Shown one piece after another: positions 23,884 to 38,719 of a stretch of 64,000 bases of DNA. This DNA is from Chimonanthus salicifolius. Its lineage: Eukaryota; Streptophyta; Magnoliopsida; Laurales; Calycanthaceae. The notes under the pieces were generated by a model. That model worked only from the letters and a program-made list of their open reading frames with translations, had not been told where the DNA came from and ran no database searches. Position 1 is the stretch's first letter, and each line of letters begins with the position of its first letter. The stretch spans positions 25,315,302 through 25,379,301 of the forward strand of contig CM023534.1 in NCBI GenBank assembly GCA_013350335.1, read 5' to 3'. Made by a program: the position numbers and the translations under genes.

Positions 23884-23889
23884 TTTATT
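23884..23889 (-). promoter_or_regulatory. Possible polyadenylation signal of the EXS gene
   Basis: AATAAA on the minus strand, about 140 bases after the stop codon at 24029. Plant signals are loose, so this is only a plausible candidate. Confidence 0.35.
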
Positions 23890-24028
23890 ATGATTTAGAA
23901 ATTGCTCTCTACAGGATAAACTTTTGTGATTGCAGCATGAAACTGAGTAAGAAAATGTAGAACCTTTAGGGCAAAAATGGAGCAATGAGTAAAAAAGTGA
24001 ATAAAGCTGCTTGTGCATTATACCGGGT

Positions 24029-24286
24029 TTATACAACATGGTTGTTGGAGCCAAGGAGACTATCTTCCTCATTAGGGATGTCAGTCATGGAAACCTGTAA
24101 ACTAGGCTTCAATGCCATCTTATTCCATTCATTCTCTACTCGGAAAAAAATCCACTGAAATCGGCGAAGGATCTCTAAGGCAGCGATTGTGAAAACAGTA
24201 AGGTAATTATGGCGAAGATGGGCAGACAGTTTGTATGTCCAAGTACAACGTAGAACCAGGTTGCTCCCTATTGCCCAATAGTAAAC
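24029..24286 (-). CDS. EXS gene last coding exon
   Basis: 86 codons including TAA (24031-24029). Contains the last membrane segment (YYWAIGSNLVLRC), CTWTYKLSAHLRHNY, the conserved RRFQWIFFRVENEWNK, and a variable acidic tail ending SNNHVV. No frame defect in this exon. Confidence 0.93.
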   Translation of the reverse strand, partial: VYYWAIGSNLVLRCTWTYKLSAHLRHNYLTVFTIAALEILRRFQWIFFRVENEWNKMALKPSLQVSMTDIPNEEDSLLGSNNHVV

Positions 24287-27200
24287 CTGTGATTTTTCAG
24301 GGTTAATTCATAACATATTCAAATGATCATGGAAACAAGACAAATCAATGTGATATGGGAAACGTACCCATCGCCTTCCATACAAAATATTTGAGAAGAG
24401 ATGTGGATTTTTGAATTTGAAGATGCGAGAGAAAACGCTGCCAAAAGATGAGCATAGGAAGTGATAAGATGCAATGATCAACAAATAAGATGATGATGAT
24501 GAATGTGCATGTACCTCAAGTCCCAATCACAGGTTCACGTCCCAATAAAATGAATATAACGAATTTATAACACCTGAAAGAAGCCAGAGGGGGCGATAGA
24601 TGTTTGTCCACCTATCATGTAAGACATGGTATTTAAGGGCAGAAAGAACAATCACGGGGACTGCAGTCGAATATTTTAAAGCTGAAAATGACATGAAACA
24701 AAGTTATTAAAATACACAAAGGAAATTAATCTTCAATAACAATACATTGCACGAGTAAAGGTACTTTAGTCAAACCTGGTACCAGCACGAGGTGTTTGAC
24801 AATTCCCAAAGCATAGGATTTGTAAATTTGGTATAATATCTCAATAAATTTAAATGATTGTTTTAAAATAAAAATAAATGCAAAAATACCAATAAAATAA
24901 TATAAAATTTTAATCAAATTAAACCATTAGTTAGATTTCAAGGGGAAAAAGGCATGATGGTATTTTGTTATCTTGGAAAATAATGTGACCATAGTATGAG
25001 AAGAGTCCACGAAGAATCCAATGAAAAAAAATCTAACATAGGCGTGTGTGCCCTAAACAGGCATGTGGACCTTTAAAGGGAATCTGATTGAATGAAGACA
25101 ATAATCTGGCATGCATCATAAAGGCTGTGGATGTACTCTATATTAATCCATAATGGGAGATTATACTTTGCCCAGTTTAGATTGTCCAATATCTCTTGAT
25201 TATTCTTTGCCCATTGGGTGGAAGATTCAGAACATAGAGTAGGACATTTGGAGGGAAGTTTGTAGTATTTCCTCTAATTTCAACACTGGGATCAGATACC
25301 GCGTTCATATGGGAGCGGACATCCTTTTTAGCCTGAAGTGTGGTTGGGACCTGGCGGATGATCTTTTGAAGGTCAGATTTCCTCGGATTTACATCATAGC
25401 TGCAGAAACAAATGCTAGGGTCTTTTCTTGGTTCCATTGGCATAATTCTGACTTTCCGGAGCGTTGATTAAGAAGAGATCTGCAGGATTGGGAGGTGGAG
25501 GAGTTGGCAAATCTACTATCAAAGCTACAAGGAGTTTTTGTTTCAGGTGAAGGATCTCATATCAGAATCTGGATGTATGACACCCAGGATAAGTTCTCAG
25601 TTAAACCTTTTGCAATTGCCATCATGAAGAGTCAAGATCATCCCAAGGTCAGACCTAAGGTGTTGAGGGAACAAGCACCACCACCTCATGTTAGAGTTTC
25701 TGTTGGACTGCACGGATGGATAAGATTCTGAATGTCAATCACCTGGTCAGCAGAAACTGGCAATAGGTTAATCATCTGCTGTTCGTTGCAGTTACTCAAG
25801 TGAGGTGTCGTCTCATTTTCTCTCTCTTTGATTCTGCCTGGTGCATGCCTTGAAGACTTAGTGAGGTCATGAGCTCCTGACTACACATAGTAGCAGAAAC
25901 TCTTTCGGGTTCGGATTCCTTGGGGCCTTTGAAGGAGAGAAAAAATATGAAGAAGGAAAATGTAACCCAGCTAGAAATCTGATAAAAAAGATTAAGAACA
26001 AAATTGCTTGGTGAATTTGTTCTATTCCAGCTTTCAAAGAGCCAGAATTTCTAAGGTGGACAGATCATGGGATAAATGTGGTTCCAGATTTGCTATAACA
26101 TCCTGAATGCAAATTTAGCTCAACTCCATGCTGCGGTTTGGTACACAGGAACTGGAAAAATGGGGGCTGATGGAGATATTGTTGGAGACTCCATTGTTGT
26201 GAATACAATGGACTTCTGGATCTAACTCCTGAACCAGGTGGAAAAGATCAGGCAGACCTGTTAATAGAAGAAACCTGAAGGTGAATCATACTCGGCGGTG
26301 TGCCAATAATGGGAAAGCTGATGGATTGGTTGTGGAAGACGTGAACCTTACTGAGCTGGTCATAAGATTCCCTAGTTCTGTATAGGCCTGTTTTACTGGG
26401 TGGTCTCTCCTTTTGGCCTTTGTATCGGGGGTTATTGTATCTTTGTGGGCCTGATTTTTTTCATTTATCAATAAAATCCTTTACATTTAAAAAAAAAAAT
26501 CTTCACCCAATGCTTGCAAGAGAACTATAGGTGATTAAAGTTTCTTGTGTCTATGATGCAGGACAAGGGATAGGTAACCCTAAGTGACTAATGCAGTAAT
26601 GAAAAGATCCACATGGTGCCTCCGAAATTTAAAATAGGTTGAAATTAATCATTCAATTAATATATGCAAGTAATTAATATAAATGTATCACAGATAATCA
26701 CACAAATACTAAAAATCTAATGTGTTTAATGGGAATAATGGGGTCTAAAAGATAATGTCTTAAATGGAATAACAGGGTTAATGGACTAATAGCAATTTGG
26801 GCAATTTTTATGGAAGGATAAATGGGTGTGACTGGTAGTTAATGTCGGGTGGGAAGGAGTCAATGGGTTTGGTCAATACCCACCTTGGGGAACGGTGTTT
26901 AGGAAAGACAAAAGGGCCTTTCAAATGCACGTTTCTCTATTAGAGGGGCTCTCACAGGTCAAGAAAGATTTTCTGCCCATGGGCAACATCACACAAGCAA
27001 ATTGATTCTTAGCTATTAAAAGAATATGAATTTAGAGATTCGAAAAATGGTAGATAAAGAGAGAAACTATACAAAAGAAAATCATGTTGTTTGGCTATCA
27101 CTGGAGATGAGATTAGTTGTCGACAAAGCAAAAAAGGTCTATGGAGAAGCAGGGGAATTCTAGCAAAATGCTCAGTTTGGGAAGAAGGACCTCCTTATAA

Positions 27201-30200
27201 AAGCACCCACCTACCCCCTTGTGAATTGGATTCTTATCCCATTTGACCAATTCCAATTACACATCATTGAATCCTTAGGACCTTAGAGAACATGACTTGT
27301 TGATACAATTAATCTGAATTTTTGTAGGAATAGATGCTATTGGATCTCATACTCGAATTGCATTCACTTTTTTATTTAAACTTGAAAATATTGCATCCTT
27401 CTCTACCACTGATTTTTAGGGCCTTTAAAACCATACTAGTGTAATTCAATCAAGTTGATTTAGGGACCACATCCAAGTATCAACCTATCAAACCATCCAA
27501 TACAAGTTTAGCCAAGATACCCATAGGGGTTCTCTCGATTAGAACCCCTCAAGTGGTGTTGAGACCCTAGGCCCCATTTACCCCCTGCCCTCTCGCACTC
27601 ACTACCTACCATTGGATTAAAGCTGACCAATTGGACCCTACCCAATTGGATCCCACATTCGAGCTACACCGACCATCGGATTGAAACTTGAGGAAGTTAC
27701 ACTCTTATCTACTATCAATCTTCTTAAAACTATAGAGCTATCCAATCAAGCTAATTTTTGGTAGACACCATATCTAAATATAAACCATTCTAATGAACTC
27801 ATCCCCATGATCACATGTTAGCCCTTCATGGAGGTTTTACTCTGGGAACACCTCAAGGGGTGTGTGCCCACCCACCAGTCCCCCACATCATCCCCACCCC
27901 AATACCCTCATGCCTCAAGGGGTGTGTGCTCACACAAGGACACACAATCTCCCTTTATCATCTATGTGTGGGTGTTGGTGATAGTTGTTGGGAGGGTGGG
28001 TGGGGTTGCAAATATTGACACAAAATTTCCTCTCTATCGTCTATATGTGGGTCACACACACATATTCTCCCTTTATCATCTATATGTGTGGGTGTTGGTT
28101 CTGCTGATGGTTGTTCAAAGGTGGGTTGGGTTTGAAAACATTGAGGTGTGACTGTTGCAACCTCCCCTTTTGCACTTCTAGAAATGATGGAAACCACCCT
28201 TCTCACATACACCAACATCTAAACAACCACCTCTCTGCCTTCCTGATCATTATACGGCCCCAAGTTTACACAATACACCCCCCCACCCCCTGTACATATT
28301 TATTTTTTCAAATCCTAGGGGATTTAACTGTTAGAAGTGCCGTAAATCTTTAGACCCCACAAATGAAGGGTAAATATTTGGATGGTCCACCTCAGTCCAA
28401 CCCAAGACCATTCTACCACCTCATGAAAATAATAATAGGCAGTTATAAATGATTTACAATATTGGTGGTCCCGAAATGATAGTAGCTCTCAAATTACAGG
28501 CTTGAAAAGGCTTGTACCATGACCATGGCTCTACATCACAGCATACCACATCAACTTCATCATTGCAGTGGTGCTGGTCAAGAAACCATGTGTCACAATG
28601 AAGTTAAGGCACATCATTACCATTCAATTAAACGTAACAAGAAATAAAACACTAACACAAACAAAAAATGAAAATGATGATAAGCAGTTGTATATTGTTC
28701 ATAATAGTGGTAATCCCAAAACACAGAAAACTAAGAAGTGAATATCAAGAGATATTACCATTCAAAAGGGAAGTCTTTTCCCTAGTATCTGTATATTGTC
28801 TAAGGCATTGGAAGAGACGGAATATATAAGGTAAAACAAGAATAAAAGGAATTGCAATCGAATGACTTCCACAAATAGAATCAGCTTCAAACCACGCAAT
28901 TGTTGCAACCTGCACATCCACAAGAAAATTATAGCTTCACTAATCAAGCAGAACCTTGCATTATTTGAGCAAGTTGAACAACTACAAAACAAATAATATT
29001 TTTTTTGGTAAAACACAACAAATAATTAACAATAACAAAAGGTGTATATTAGTATGAATCAAATTTCACTAATGTAGTCACCAATGAATGAAATAATGAA
29101 ATTTAAATGTAAGTTAAAAAGGCGGCAGTAGCATGACTACACTCATAGACAACATTTGTCTATAAATGATGCAGTGGGTAGGATCGGGTCTGGAGATGAT
29201 ATGGGTTAGAGTTGGGTTTGATGAATAAAAGGGTGAAATAGGAAAGATGATGGAATTAATGGGATTAATAATGAGTATAAATGGGGTAATGGGTTAATGG
29301 GAATGGGGTTATTCGCTGAAAGTTATCGAGTAAAAAGGGATGTGACTAAAAGAATGGAAAACCGATGAAATCTAAGCTAGCTAATGGTATTTGGTCAACA
29401 ATGATCAATGGTGGGTTTAATAAAGGGCGTGGGACGGTGACAGTGGAAGGTGGGAGGAAAGATAAAAAGGAAGAAAGCTGACTTGCACTGTTTGGGCGAA
29501 CCTGGCTGGGACGATGGAGAGGCTGAGGCATGGACGGATCTGGCCAGGCAGCAGGCGACGGACTGGATTAGCAGCGGCGGAAGGGAACCAGACCTATGTC
29601 GGGTCGTCGGAAACCAAACCAGAGGAGCATGACGAGCGGCAAGCAGTTCCTTCGGTTTCGGGTTTGGGAAAGGCTCAACCTCCTGCTTGTAGGCAGGGAG
29701 GAGATCAAAACTCCGGAAGCACTATCAAACGCCGGCGACAGTTGAATCCAAAGAGGAAGATAGAAGAAGAAAAGAGACGTGGGAGTCCACCCACAAAAGG
29801 GATACGGGAAAACCCAATTTTCAATTCATCATTCAATCTCTCTCTAATTACAAGATGGGGTTTTTATAGAAAACCCAAAGTCTAAAAATAGCAACAAAAG
29901 TAAAACAAAAATAGAATAATAAAATAGAAATAATCCCTAATAAATCTAATCTAACAAATAAGGCAATGTAAACAAATAAAAATAAAAAATTTCCAGATTT
30001 CTTCTATTCTTGGTCGGGTTTCCAATTCGGGGCGAGATTCTGATTTTCGGGTCGATACCCGTGCTACATCAGTCTCCCCTGGTTGAAAAAGAATTCGTCC
30101 TCGAGTTCAGACCCAATGTGAGAATCACCGATACTTGATGAGGCGTTTCTTGAACTTCGACAGTTCAAACATGCAAAGAATATGATCCTGACATCCATGA

Positions 30201-33200
30201 TGAACCTTGACAATTGTGATTTCAATAAGTGTGCGCGAGATTCTAGAATGACTGTAGGAGCAAAATAATGCACGACGTCTTTAACAACAATGAAAAGTGG
30301 CTTCACATCAAAGGAGAACAAATATGGGTCATTGTCGATGAAATCCAACTTTAACGACGTCTGTGATGCATGTGGCAACAGCAACAGCAGTAATAGATCA
30401 ATATTCATCGATTGCGTCAAGTGGAACGCCGGCAATACAACTGATTGGCTCTCCAACACTGGTACTGGCAGTAGTGTTGACACATGTTGCAACTGTGGAG
30501 AGGACATTGTCTTTTGGAGACTGAAATGATTTTCGGTGCATATGGCACGCATATCGAGATGGTATCTAAATGAGCTGGCAAGCATCCTGAGGTAGCAGGC
30601 ACAAATTCTGAGAGAGTGGGCGCAAGTTCTGAAGTTGTCTCTTTGGAAATAAGCACTGATTCCCGATGTCGACTCTGATTCGACCAATGTTGGAATAAGG
30701 CAATGTAAATAAATAAAAATATAAATTTTTCGGATTTCTTCGATTCTTGGCCGAGTTTCCAATTCGGGCGAGATTCTGATTTTCGGGTCGATACCCGTGC
30801 TACATCAATAAAGCTTCCCATTCATCACAACGATAGAACTATAAAAACTACCCAGTATTTGAAAAGCCAGTTAGAAAACTGTATTTGGCATGTTTTCCTG
30901 AAATTGATTACTTATAGAAAACTTTTCTTTATTGCTCCTTTTCTCAAAATTATGGAGGGAATTCTTGAGTATGTGGTATCAGATAGTAATTTGGTAAGTC
31001 TTGTAAGAGAATATCAGAGCATGTGTGTGTGGGTGGGTTTGTGGGGTGGGGATGGGGGCATCTGGTCATCTCAGATAGGCCAAATCATTATGGAAGGGTC
31101 ATTCCCACAACAGTTCTAATCAGTCTGTAAAGAAAGAACTAAGAGGATTTTTATCATAAAGAATTGGTGGCTTATAGGTATTTCAGTAGGTAGATGAGAG
31201 AAATATGCTAAGCTCACAATGAAAAGAAGCTTGAGGGATAGAAGGTCGTGATTTTGTGGTCATTGATTGATAGGAAGACTGATAAAATTGGTTGGACTCC
31301 AAAGAAAAGCATAGAGAAGTTGAGGTTCATCCTTGTGGATTTTTGGAACAAAGACTCTTGGAGTTGAAGTGCAGTGTACACCAGGCTTCGGCCCTTGGCG
31401 AAAGCTGTGGTCCTTGGATTAGGATCTTTCTTTTGCAAGTAAGTCTTGGAGATTATAATTCAGTTGTGGTTTTATGGGTTCTAGATTAGGAATTGTCAAT
31501 TTCGAATTTCATCTCTCTTTTAGTCATTCGCTTCTACATAGACCTTAATCTCAGTAGACCCCACCCAAGGCAGAATCCTTTCACGAACCGTGATCGGCTG
31601 CATGGATTTTCAGACGCCATAGATCTAAATCATATAGCACTCTAAAACTGCAGCCTACCAGCGAATTTCTCTGATTCGACCCTACGCCTCCATCAATCTG
31701 AATCCAAATCCAAATCCAAATCTTTGTTGTCAGATCCGAATCCAACTAAGATGCTAGATGCATGATTTGCATCCACATCTACATCCAAGTGTGTACATCT
31801 AAAACTCCATCTGACTAATGAGCCAAATGTGGATTTTGATTTGGATTCAAGTTTTCTCTTGGTCTGTATACCAGTCATTTATACTGCATGGTTACTCTTG
31901 TTATGTATATTATTTACATCTATGCTTCTAGGGTTAATAGACTACAGGATTCAGATCTGGACAAATCCAAATCCACATCTGAAAGCCAGTGATATTAAAA
32001 CTGGATGTGGTTTCAGATCCAAAAACTTGTACAGATTTGCAATTTGCACCAAACTCATTTATTTCTAGTCAGATACTTCAGACATCCGGGTATCCAGTTA
32101 CAAAGATATCTCCCACGTAAACGGCTCAAAGCTATAGTTCAATGTACTTTTAACTTGAATACTTCCTTTATGTTTACCATGTAAAAATAACAAATTGTTT
32201 AGTTTCTTAGTGGGCAACTTATCTATTTCTAAATGCCTTTCCTTGAATATCTTCTGTTAATTCTCTAAAAAAAGACTCTACTTATGGCATTACGTGACTA
32301 TACTGGTGAAGCCACAACATCAATAGTCTTGACATATACAAGGTCATTAGTGGCCCTTCAAAGACAACTTTTGAAATGAGAAGGCATCCGAGGATGACAA
32401 AGCATTGAGAATTAGCCAAGCAGAAGCAAGTCTTTTTTCCCCTGTGAAAGATACATGCCAGTCATGTGCATAGAACTTAATAAAATTTTAAACAGCAGAT
32501 TTCTATTTTCCAGGAACAAAAGAACAACAATGGAGAAAGGTATAATAAGGTCCTCAGTCTTGGAAATTGTACATTTCTAGCACCAGGTTTACATGCATGC
32601 TACAATTGCTAGCCACATTTCCCAAATTTCCATGGGTATGGAACAAAATACTAATTATGTATGAGTGAAGAAGGCATTGAATAGGAGTTCCATAAAATTT
32701 TGTGGATCGGAGATTGTTACCCTTTCAATTAATGGACATATGACGACAAAATAGTTCACCTAAGTCTCAGACATGCACAACTAAGATCTCCAATCTTTGA
32801 TATTTTTTCCACTCATAACCTGTGATGATCCATCGTGTCAACCATTGGGATCAATGAAAAATGGGCCCGCATAGATCCACATCAAAGGGATTGATGGCTA
32901 AAAAACTTTAAGTTTGTAGCTGTATAATTCCTTGTAACTAATAACAAACATTAAAGATACAAAAGACAAAGAAGGAATCTAATGCCTATTTTACCACTGC
33001 CCTTCAAAATGACAGAAACTCACAATTCAAAAAAAGTAAAAGTCTAAAAAAAGGGTGGGCCAGGTATCAAGGATCTTGGTACATCAAACAAGACATTGCT
33101 TGCCAAATGGTCGTGGAGTTATTGTGGTGATGGTGAGTTGGTTACTCCCATTTGGGACACATGGTTCACTGTAGCTAATGTGAAAAAAGTGACAACTAGA

Positions 33201-36200
33201 GCATAGCCCAATTAGGTTACTCTGTGACTGCAGCTGATCACTGATTTCTAAGAACCAACCAAAATCTAGAGCTCATATCCAGTGCCATGCCATGAATGAA
33301 TCAGAAGAGGCATTTAGTACAGATGAGTCCTGTCGTTAGAGTCTTGTCGTTAGACTTCTATTGTTTGCCAATTCAAAGACCCTTGAAGGCTTTCAAATCA
33401 TGATGTTCCTGTAACAGACTTTCTCATGATAGGGGTGGCTCTAAGTACTTTGGAATCCCCAACTCAACATAAATTGCATGTTTAGCAAAAACAGTATTTC
33501 ACAAACCTATCAATGGTGTTATAACAAAGATTCAAATGGACATTCAAAAATTAAAAGCATAAAAAACTATATATATAGGATAGTGATCTCAACAAACAAG
33601 AAACCTTTTTCACCAAAAAAAAAAAAATTCTCAACGAACAAAATATATTCTGTTAGTTTGGTTGGGATTGGGGGATCAACTTCAACATCTGAATACTGAC
33701 CTGTCGATGGACCATTCGACAGACTGAACGCTCCAAATCTGAAAACACCTGTAGACAATTGAAAATAACAACCAAAAGACACATAAATGAATGCTTAGCT
33801 TTTTAAAACCAGCAAGAATCAAAAGTTTTTTGTGAAAGGATTATCACGGACCAATAATTGCAAGCAAAAAAGATTATGACCTTATGAAGTCAACTATAAA
33901 TGCAACAGAAAATGTGCACAGCATGTTTCATTCAAAAAATATTTTTTAAATAATTTTATAACCAAGAAGTGGTCTGTGGTTCTAGTTGTAGAATAAGGTA
34001 CTTGCGAAGCTAATGCCTATTAGACTATAATTAAGGATTTCTTTTATTTTTAACAGAAAGAAGGCCTGATCTGCTATTTAATGAAATAGCAAGAAATGAA
34101 TTATTTTCAGTAAAAGTGAAATGGTCCATAAATGGGATTGATTCAACCAGGAAGAAGAGTGAAAGAATGGTACTAAAAAGTATACCTTTACCATTGAGGT
34201 CAGTATATCAGCCAAGAAAAAATCAGAAAACGAAATTGCCTGTAATCATGAAAGATACACATAAAAAAATTAAGAGTTAGAACTTAAATGTACATGTCCA
34301 ATCACTTCAAACATAGTTAAGAGAATTTCTGAATCACAACCTATGGTCCAGTTGCAATTGTTCATTAGATCTTCTAGTTGCACAATTAATTGAGCTTGAG
34401 ACAACAACCATGTAGACACGAATTTTCAAAAGAAAAAAATTTGGCATTTTAAACTTATAAGTCAACAAATTGAGCATATTAAATTTGAATATGAAAAATG
34501 GGTAAAATGGTTCAACAGCACCTTGGGAATAAGTCAAACTTTAAGTAGAGTTTACAATTTGGTTATTACATAAATTCCATCAACATAAAAGGTACATAAG
34601 TCCAAAAATGTCAAGTTCCATGGTGTTAATTTCAACATATGATTGTGGCCATATCCTGTTGTGCAGTCCATTGACTTACTCCACTTCCCAAATAGTTCAC
34701 TTGCTTCCTTCAATTTTTCCGATGAGGTCCATTAAACTTGCTCCTCTTAATGGAGGTGATGATGAAACTTGTAGATGGATGTATGTACATTGATCCCCTT
34801 CGTGGGGCATCCACATGACTTCTTGCTAAAGTTCTACAAACGTGCCTTGTAGAAAATTAAATGTAGAGTTCAGAATATTTCACAATTATCAAATCACAAG
34901 TTTCATAGGTTTCCAAAATGAGGGAGTCCTTTAGTGGGCCCTTCAACTTAATCCACCTATAGAGATCCCATTTGTAATTAATGCATAAACTTGAAATCTT
35001 GGTGCAGGAACTTGTTCAACTAGCCAGTTCATTTCCGTGAGTGCAGGATTAAACTAGCCAGTTCGAGCTTCGAATTGGTGAGTATGGCGCATATGGGCCT
35101 CACATATGGGCCTAGGCCTACATAGTGGGCCTTACATATGGACCTGAAAAGACTCAAGTGGAAAATGGGCTGCTTGGAGAACTTCCAATGTCCAAGTCCA
35201 AGCTTGGAAGTGTCATGAACAAGCCACATGAGGTGGCGACATCCAAAGGGCTAACAAGTGCTACATGGAGTGGATGGTATTAATAATAGTCAAATGCATC
35301 TCCTTGAAGCCTCTCCAATTTGGGAAAGCACTTAAATGGGTCAATAGAGTCTCCTTGGGGTAACACTTTTCATGGAATGTGACTCGCAAGATGCATGAGA
35401 CACTCTCTTAGTCAACAACACATGACGTCCTCTTATTGGTTGCTTCCTCTCTCTTTTGTGCACATGGAAGTCATGCAAGCATCTCCAACATGATTGGTGT
35501 TTCCAATTCAACGCACACCACCTTGGCACCAACATGGATGAGTCATTTAGGGCTTAGGTGGAACAATTCTATTGGTTGTATTTTTGTCGACTTTTTTCTC
35601 ATTGGCCTAGATTGATGTAGGACACGGACAATCCTCCCAGATCCACTTTCAATTTATTTTTATTTATTTATTTCTTAATTAGCAAGTAAGATTTGTTATT
35701 TTCGTTTGGGATCTTAGCAGCCAAACTTTAGTTAGTTTCCTATTTGATTTAGGAGTCTTAGTTTAGCAAGGAAGCCAGGTCGGTGGTTTTCCTAGTTCAG
35801 TCTTTGCTATTTTCGAGTTAGTATGTTCTTATAAATACCGATGCTTGTAAGAGAGGAAGGACCCAATGGATTATTAATGAAATTGCTCAAAGGCATAGCC
35901 TTTTCCTTATCTTCTTTGTTTCTTCCTATTCCTGTCTAGCTGCAATCCGGTTCTACATTAATTGGTTTAGAGCCAAGGCTTCACTGTATCCCTATTATAC
36001 AGAAGAGTTCCTATTCGTAAACAAGCCCCTGCATTATCAGGGACGATCGTGGTTTCCCCTCCCATCTTTCCCCTCCCCTTTTCCCAAAAAAAAACATCAA
36101 ACAAAAAACCACGATACCCATACTTGTACCAGTTCCACTGCCTATAACTCACTGCTTCAGCCTCCTCCATTCGCCTTCTCAACCACCCAAGCCTTTCTTC

Positions 36201-38684
36201 TTCATCCCTCCCTAGATCTGCCTCCTGCAGTCTTCGTCCCCAGCTTCCGCCTCTGCTGCCCCTCTTTTCCGCTGCGAGTCTTTCGCCCCTAGTTCAGGTA
36301 TTTTTTTCCATCTTCTTTGTCCTTCTCCCCATCTCTTGCAGCCCTTTAACAGCACCCACGCAGCCACCATTTCGCCTCTCTTTCCACCCCAATGAAAACT
36401 ACAAAAAAAAAAAACCCGTCCAGCCCCCCTCTCTGCTTCTGCCCCATCTCCTTCTCAGCGAAATCCCTTCCCTTCCTCTTATCTTCTTCCTCACTCGCTT
36501 CTTCCTCTCATCCTCTTCTTGTTGCGCGAACATCTCCTCTTTTCCCCTCTGCTATTTCCGCCGCCAAGGCTGCTTCCTTTCTTCACTGGCCTTCTAACCC
36601 CTTCACTTTCCATTCGTTTTTACAGCCCTACATTTTAGCCCCTTTTCTTTCTACTCCCCTTTCCCTGTCCTTCACACCTACCCCTCTTTTTCGTTTCAAG
36701 AACACGTGGCCCTACATAGACCATTCCTTCCACCAAATCCCACCTTATTCCCACGTGCCTAACTTAAACAGGCCTCTCCTTCACTTTTTCCTTTCCCAAA
36801 ATACCCCTTCTCTTCATTCTTTTTACCCATTTATCCATTTTTTTCTATCTTCCTTTCTTGTCCTTCCTTTTTTTCCATTAATTACCAAATCATCCCTCCC
36901 TTTTCTTTATTAATTTTTTTATGCCTTTTAGTGGGACCCACCTATTGGACTCCTTTGACCGCGCCTATCTCTCTGTCTTACCCTTGGTTCCAACCTCACA
37001 ACCCATTAACCTAGTTACCCACTCCAACCAGTCCTGTCTTGGACTCTGTCACACCCCGTTCTGATTACCTGTTTCACACAGACCCGATAGCATCCTACAA
37101 CCATGGCGATCAATTTCTCAGCCAATCTGAGTTCAACAAATTTAAATCCGAGTTCCGATTTGACTTGCGATCTGAATTTCAAGCATTTTTTCAAGAATTT
37201 AGAGAACCATTGCTCGATAGTACATACAGAGCCATGACGAAGGTGCACAGAAACTCGACATCCGTGTCTACTTCCTCGAGATGCATGCCGACTCCTCCAA
37301 AGTCACCATCGGTGTTCGTGCATGCCTCGGCGTCCGACTTAGAGTTCATGCATCCTCATCCAAAAGTCGTGACCCCACAGCCATTGCCGGTATTGGAGAA
37401 AGAGTCAGTTGTGTTGCCGGTACCACAGTCGATGCAACCGACAAGTATCGATCCACCACCACCACTTCCTACACCTCCCCCCACCAACGCAAATTACCCA
37501 ACCATCTCCATTACCCAAATCTGATCCAATCACGGTTACTACGGATTCATCTATGGTTCACCCTCAGGACCGTGTGATTACTCCAGTGCCATATGACGAC
37601 CCCTTTGCCATTAGCTTGGTTCGTCCATGCTTGTGCCTGTTTGTGGTCCTTGGCTTCGTCATCTCACAGCAAGATTATTCTTTTCGCCCGAGCATTGAAG
37701 ATTGTGCAGTTCCATACTTCGTGATTCGCATCTTCGGACTTGGTCTTCATCTATGTTTGATCTCGTGTGCTTTTGCTGATTTCAACTCGAAGAAGAGTTC
37801 TTTTCAAGACTGGGGGACTAATGTAGGACACGGACGATCCTCCCGGAACCACTTCTATTTTTATTTATTTATTTCTTAATTAGCAAGTAGAATTTGTTAT
37901 TTTCGTTTAGGCTCTTAGCAGCCCAACTTTAATTAGTTTCCTATTTGATTTAGGAGTCCTAGTTTAGTAAGGAAGCCAGGTCGGTGGCTTTCCTAGTTGA
38001 GTCTTTGCTATTTTCGAGTTAGTATTTTCCTATAAATACCGATGCTTGTAAAAGAGGAAGGGCACAATGGATTATTAATGAAATTACTCAAAGGCATAGC
38101 CTCTTCCTTATCTTCTTTGTTTCTTCCTATTCCTGCCTAGCTACAGGCTGGTTCTACATTATAGATGATGTGTCAAGGATTAAGTCAATCCTTAGCTATC
38201 ATAACAAACCCAACCAAGCCACTTTAACTCATACCAACCATGGTCGGTTGACCCTAGGTTTACCTTTGGTTTAGTATCACTTCTAACACTATAAATATAG
38301 GTCATTGTTAACCTTGTAGATTATCGAATTTTGGCATCAAGTCATGGAGTTGTAATTTGAATTCAAGAAATCCAAGTGTGGGTTTGTGTTCTTCTAAGTT
38401 CCTTCTAGGGATTCTAGTTTTCAAAGTTGATTGAATTAAATTGTGGTTCGCATTTCCTCTTTACAACTCAGCTCTTTTTCAAGATTAATTACATTTCAAT
38501 TATCATTGGGAATTGCATTCTTTTCAATTTCTTCAATTGCACTTAAACTAGTTTTCTTTGGAAACTTGTGTCGCCAACGATTGCTATTAGTGACATCTTT
38601 GGTTTAGATCCACTTAGAACGAAAGTTTGTTTGGTCTGTTTCTTTCATTGAAGCCTAAGGAAGGTTCTTACACCACCTTGGCCT

Positions 38685-38719
<35 letters not shown>

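Noticed and set aside
24574..24681. EXS exon 10 ending at 24574 before a GTGTTA donor
   Set aside because: Reading on gives the conserved VINSLYSFYWDV in frame, so GTGTTA is coding and the exon continues to 24515.
30064..30762. 232-codon minus-strand frame as an independent gene
   Set aside because: It spans the internal remnant and part of an LTR of the element at 29230-30807. Only its last residues (ELEDEFFF) match anything, namely the tail of a related retroelement.
34192..34239. EXS exon 7 with the earlier donor ATG|GTAAAG
   Set aside because: The later donor AAG|GTATAC keeps the residues expected before SDLERS in the family.
36392..36913. 173-codon frame, Ser/Pro/Phe-rich
   Set aside because: It is in the C/T-rich leader of the non-autonomous LTR element, and its composition follows from the pyrimidine-rich DNA.
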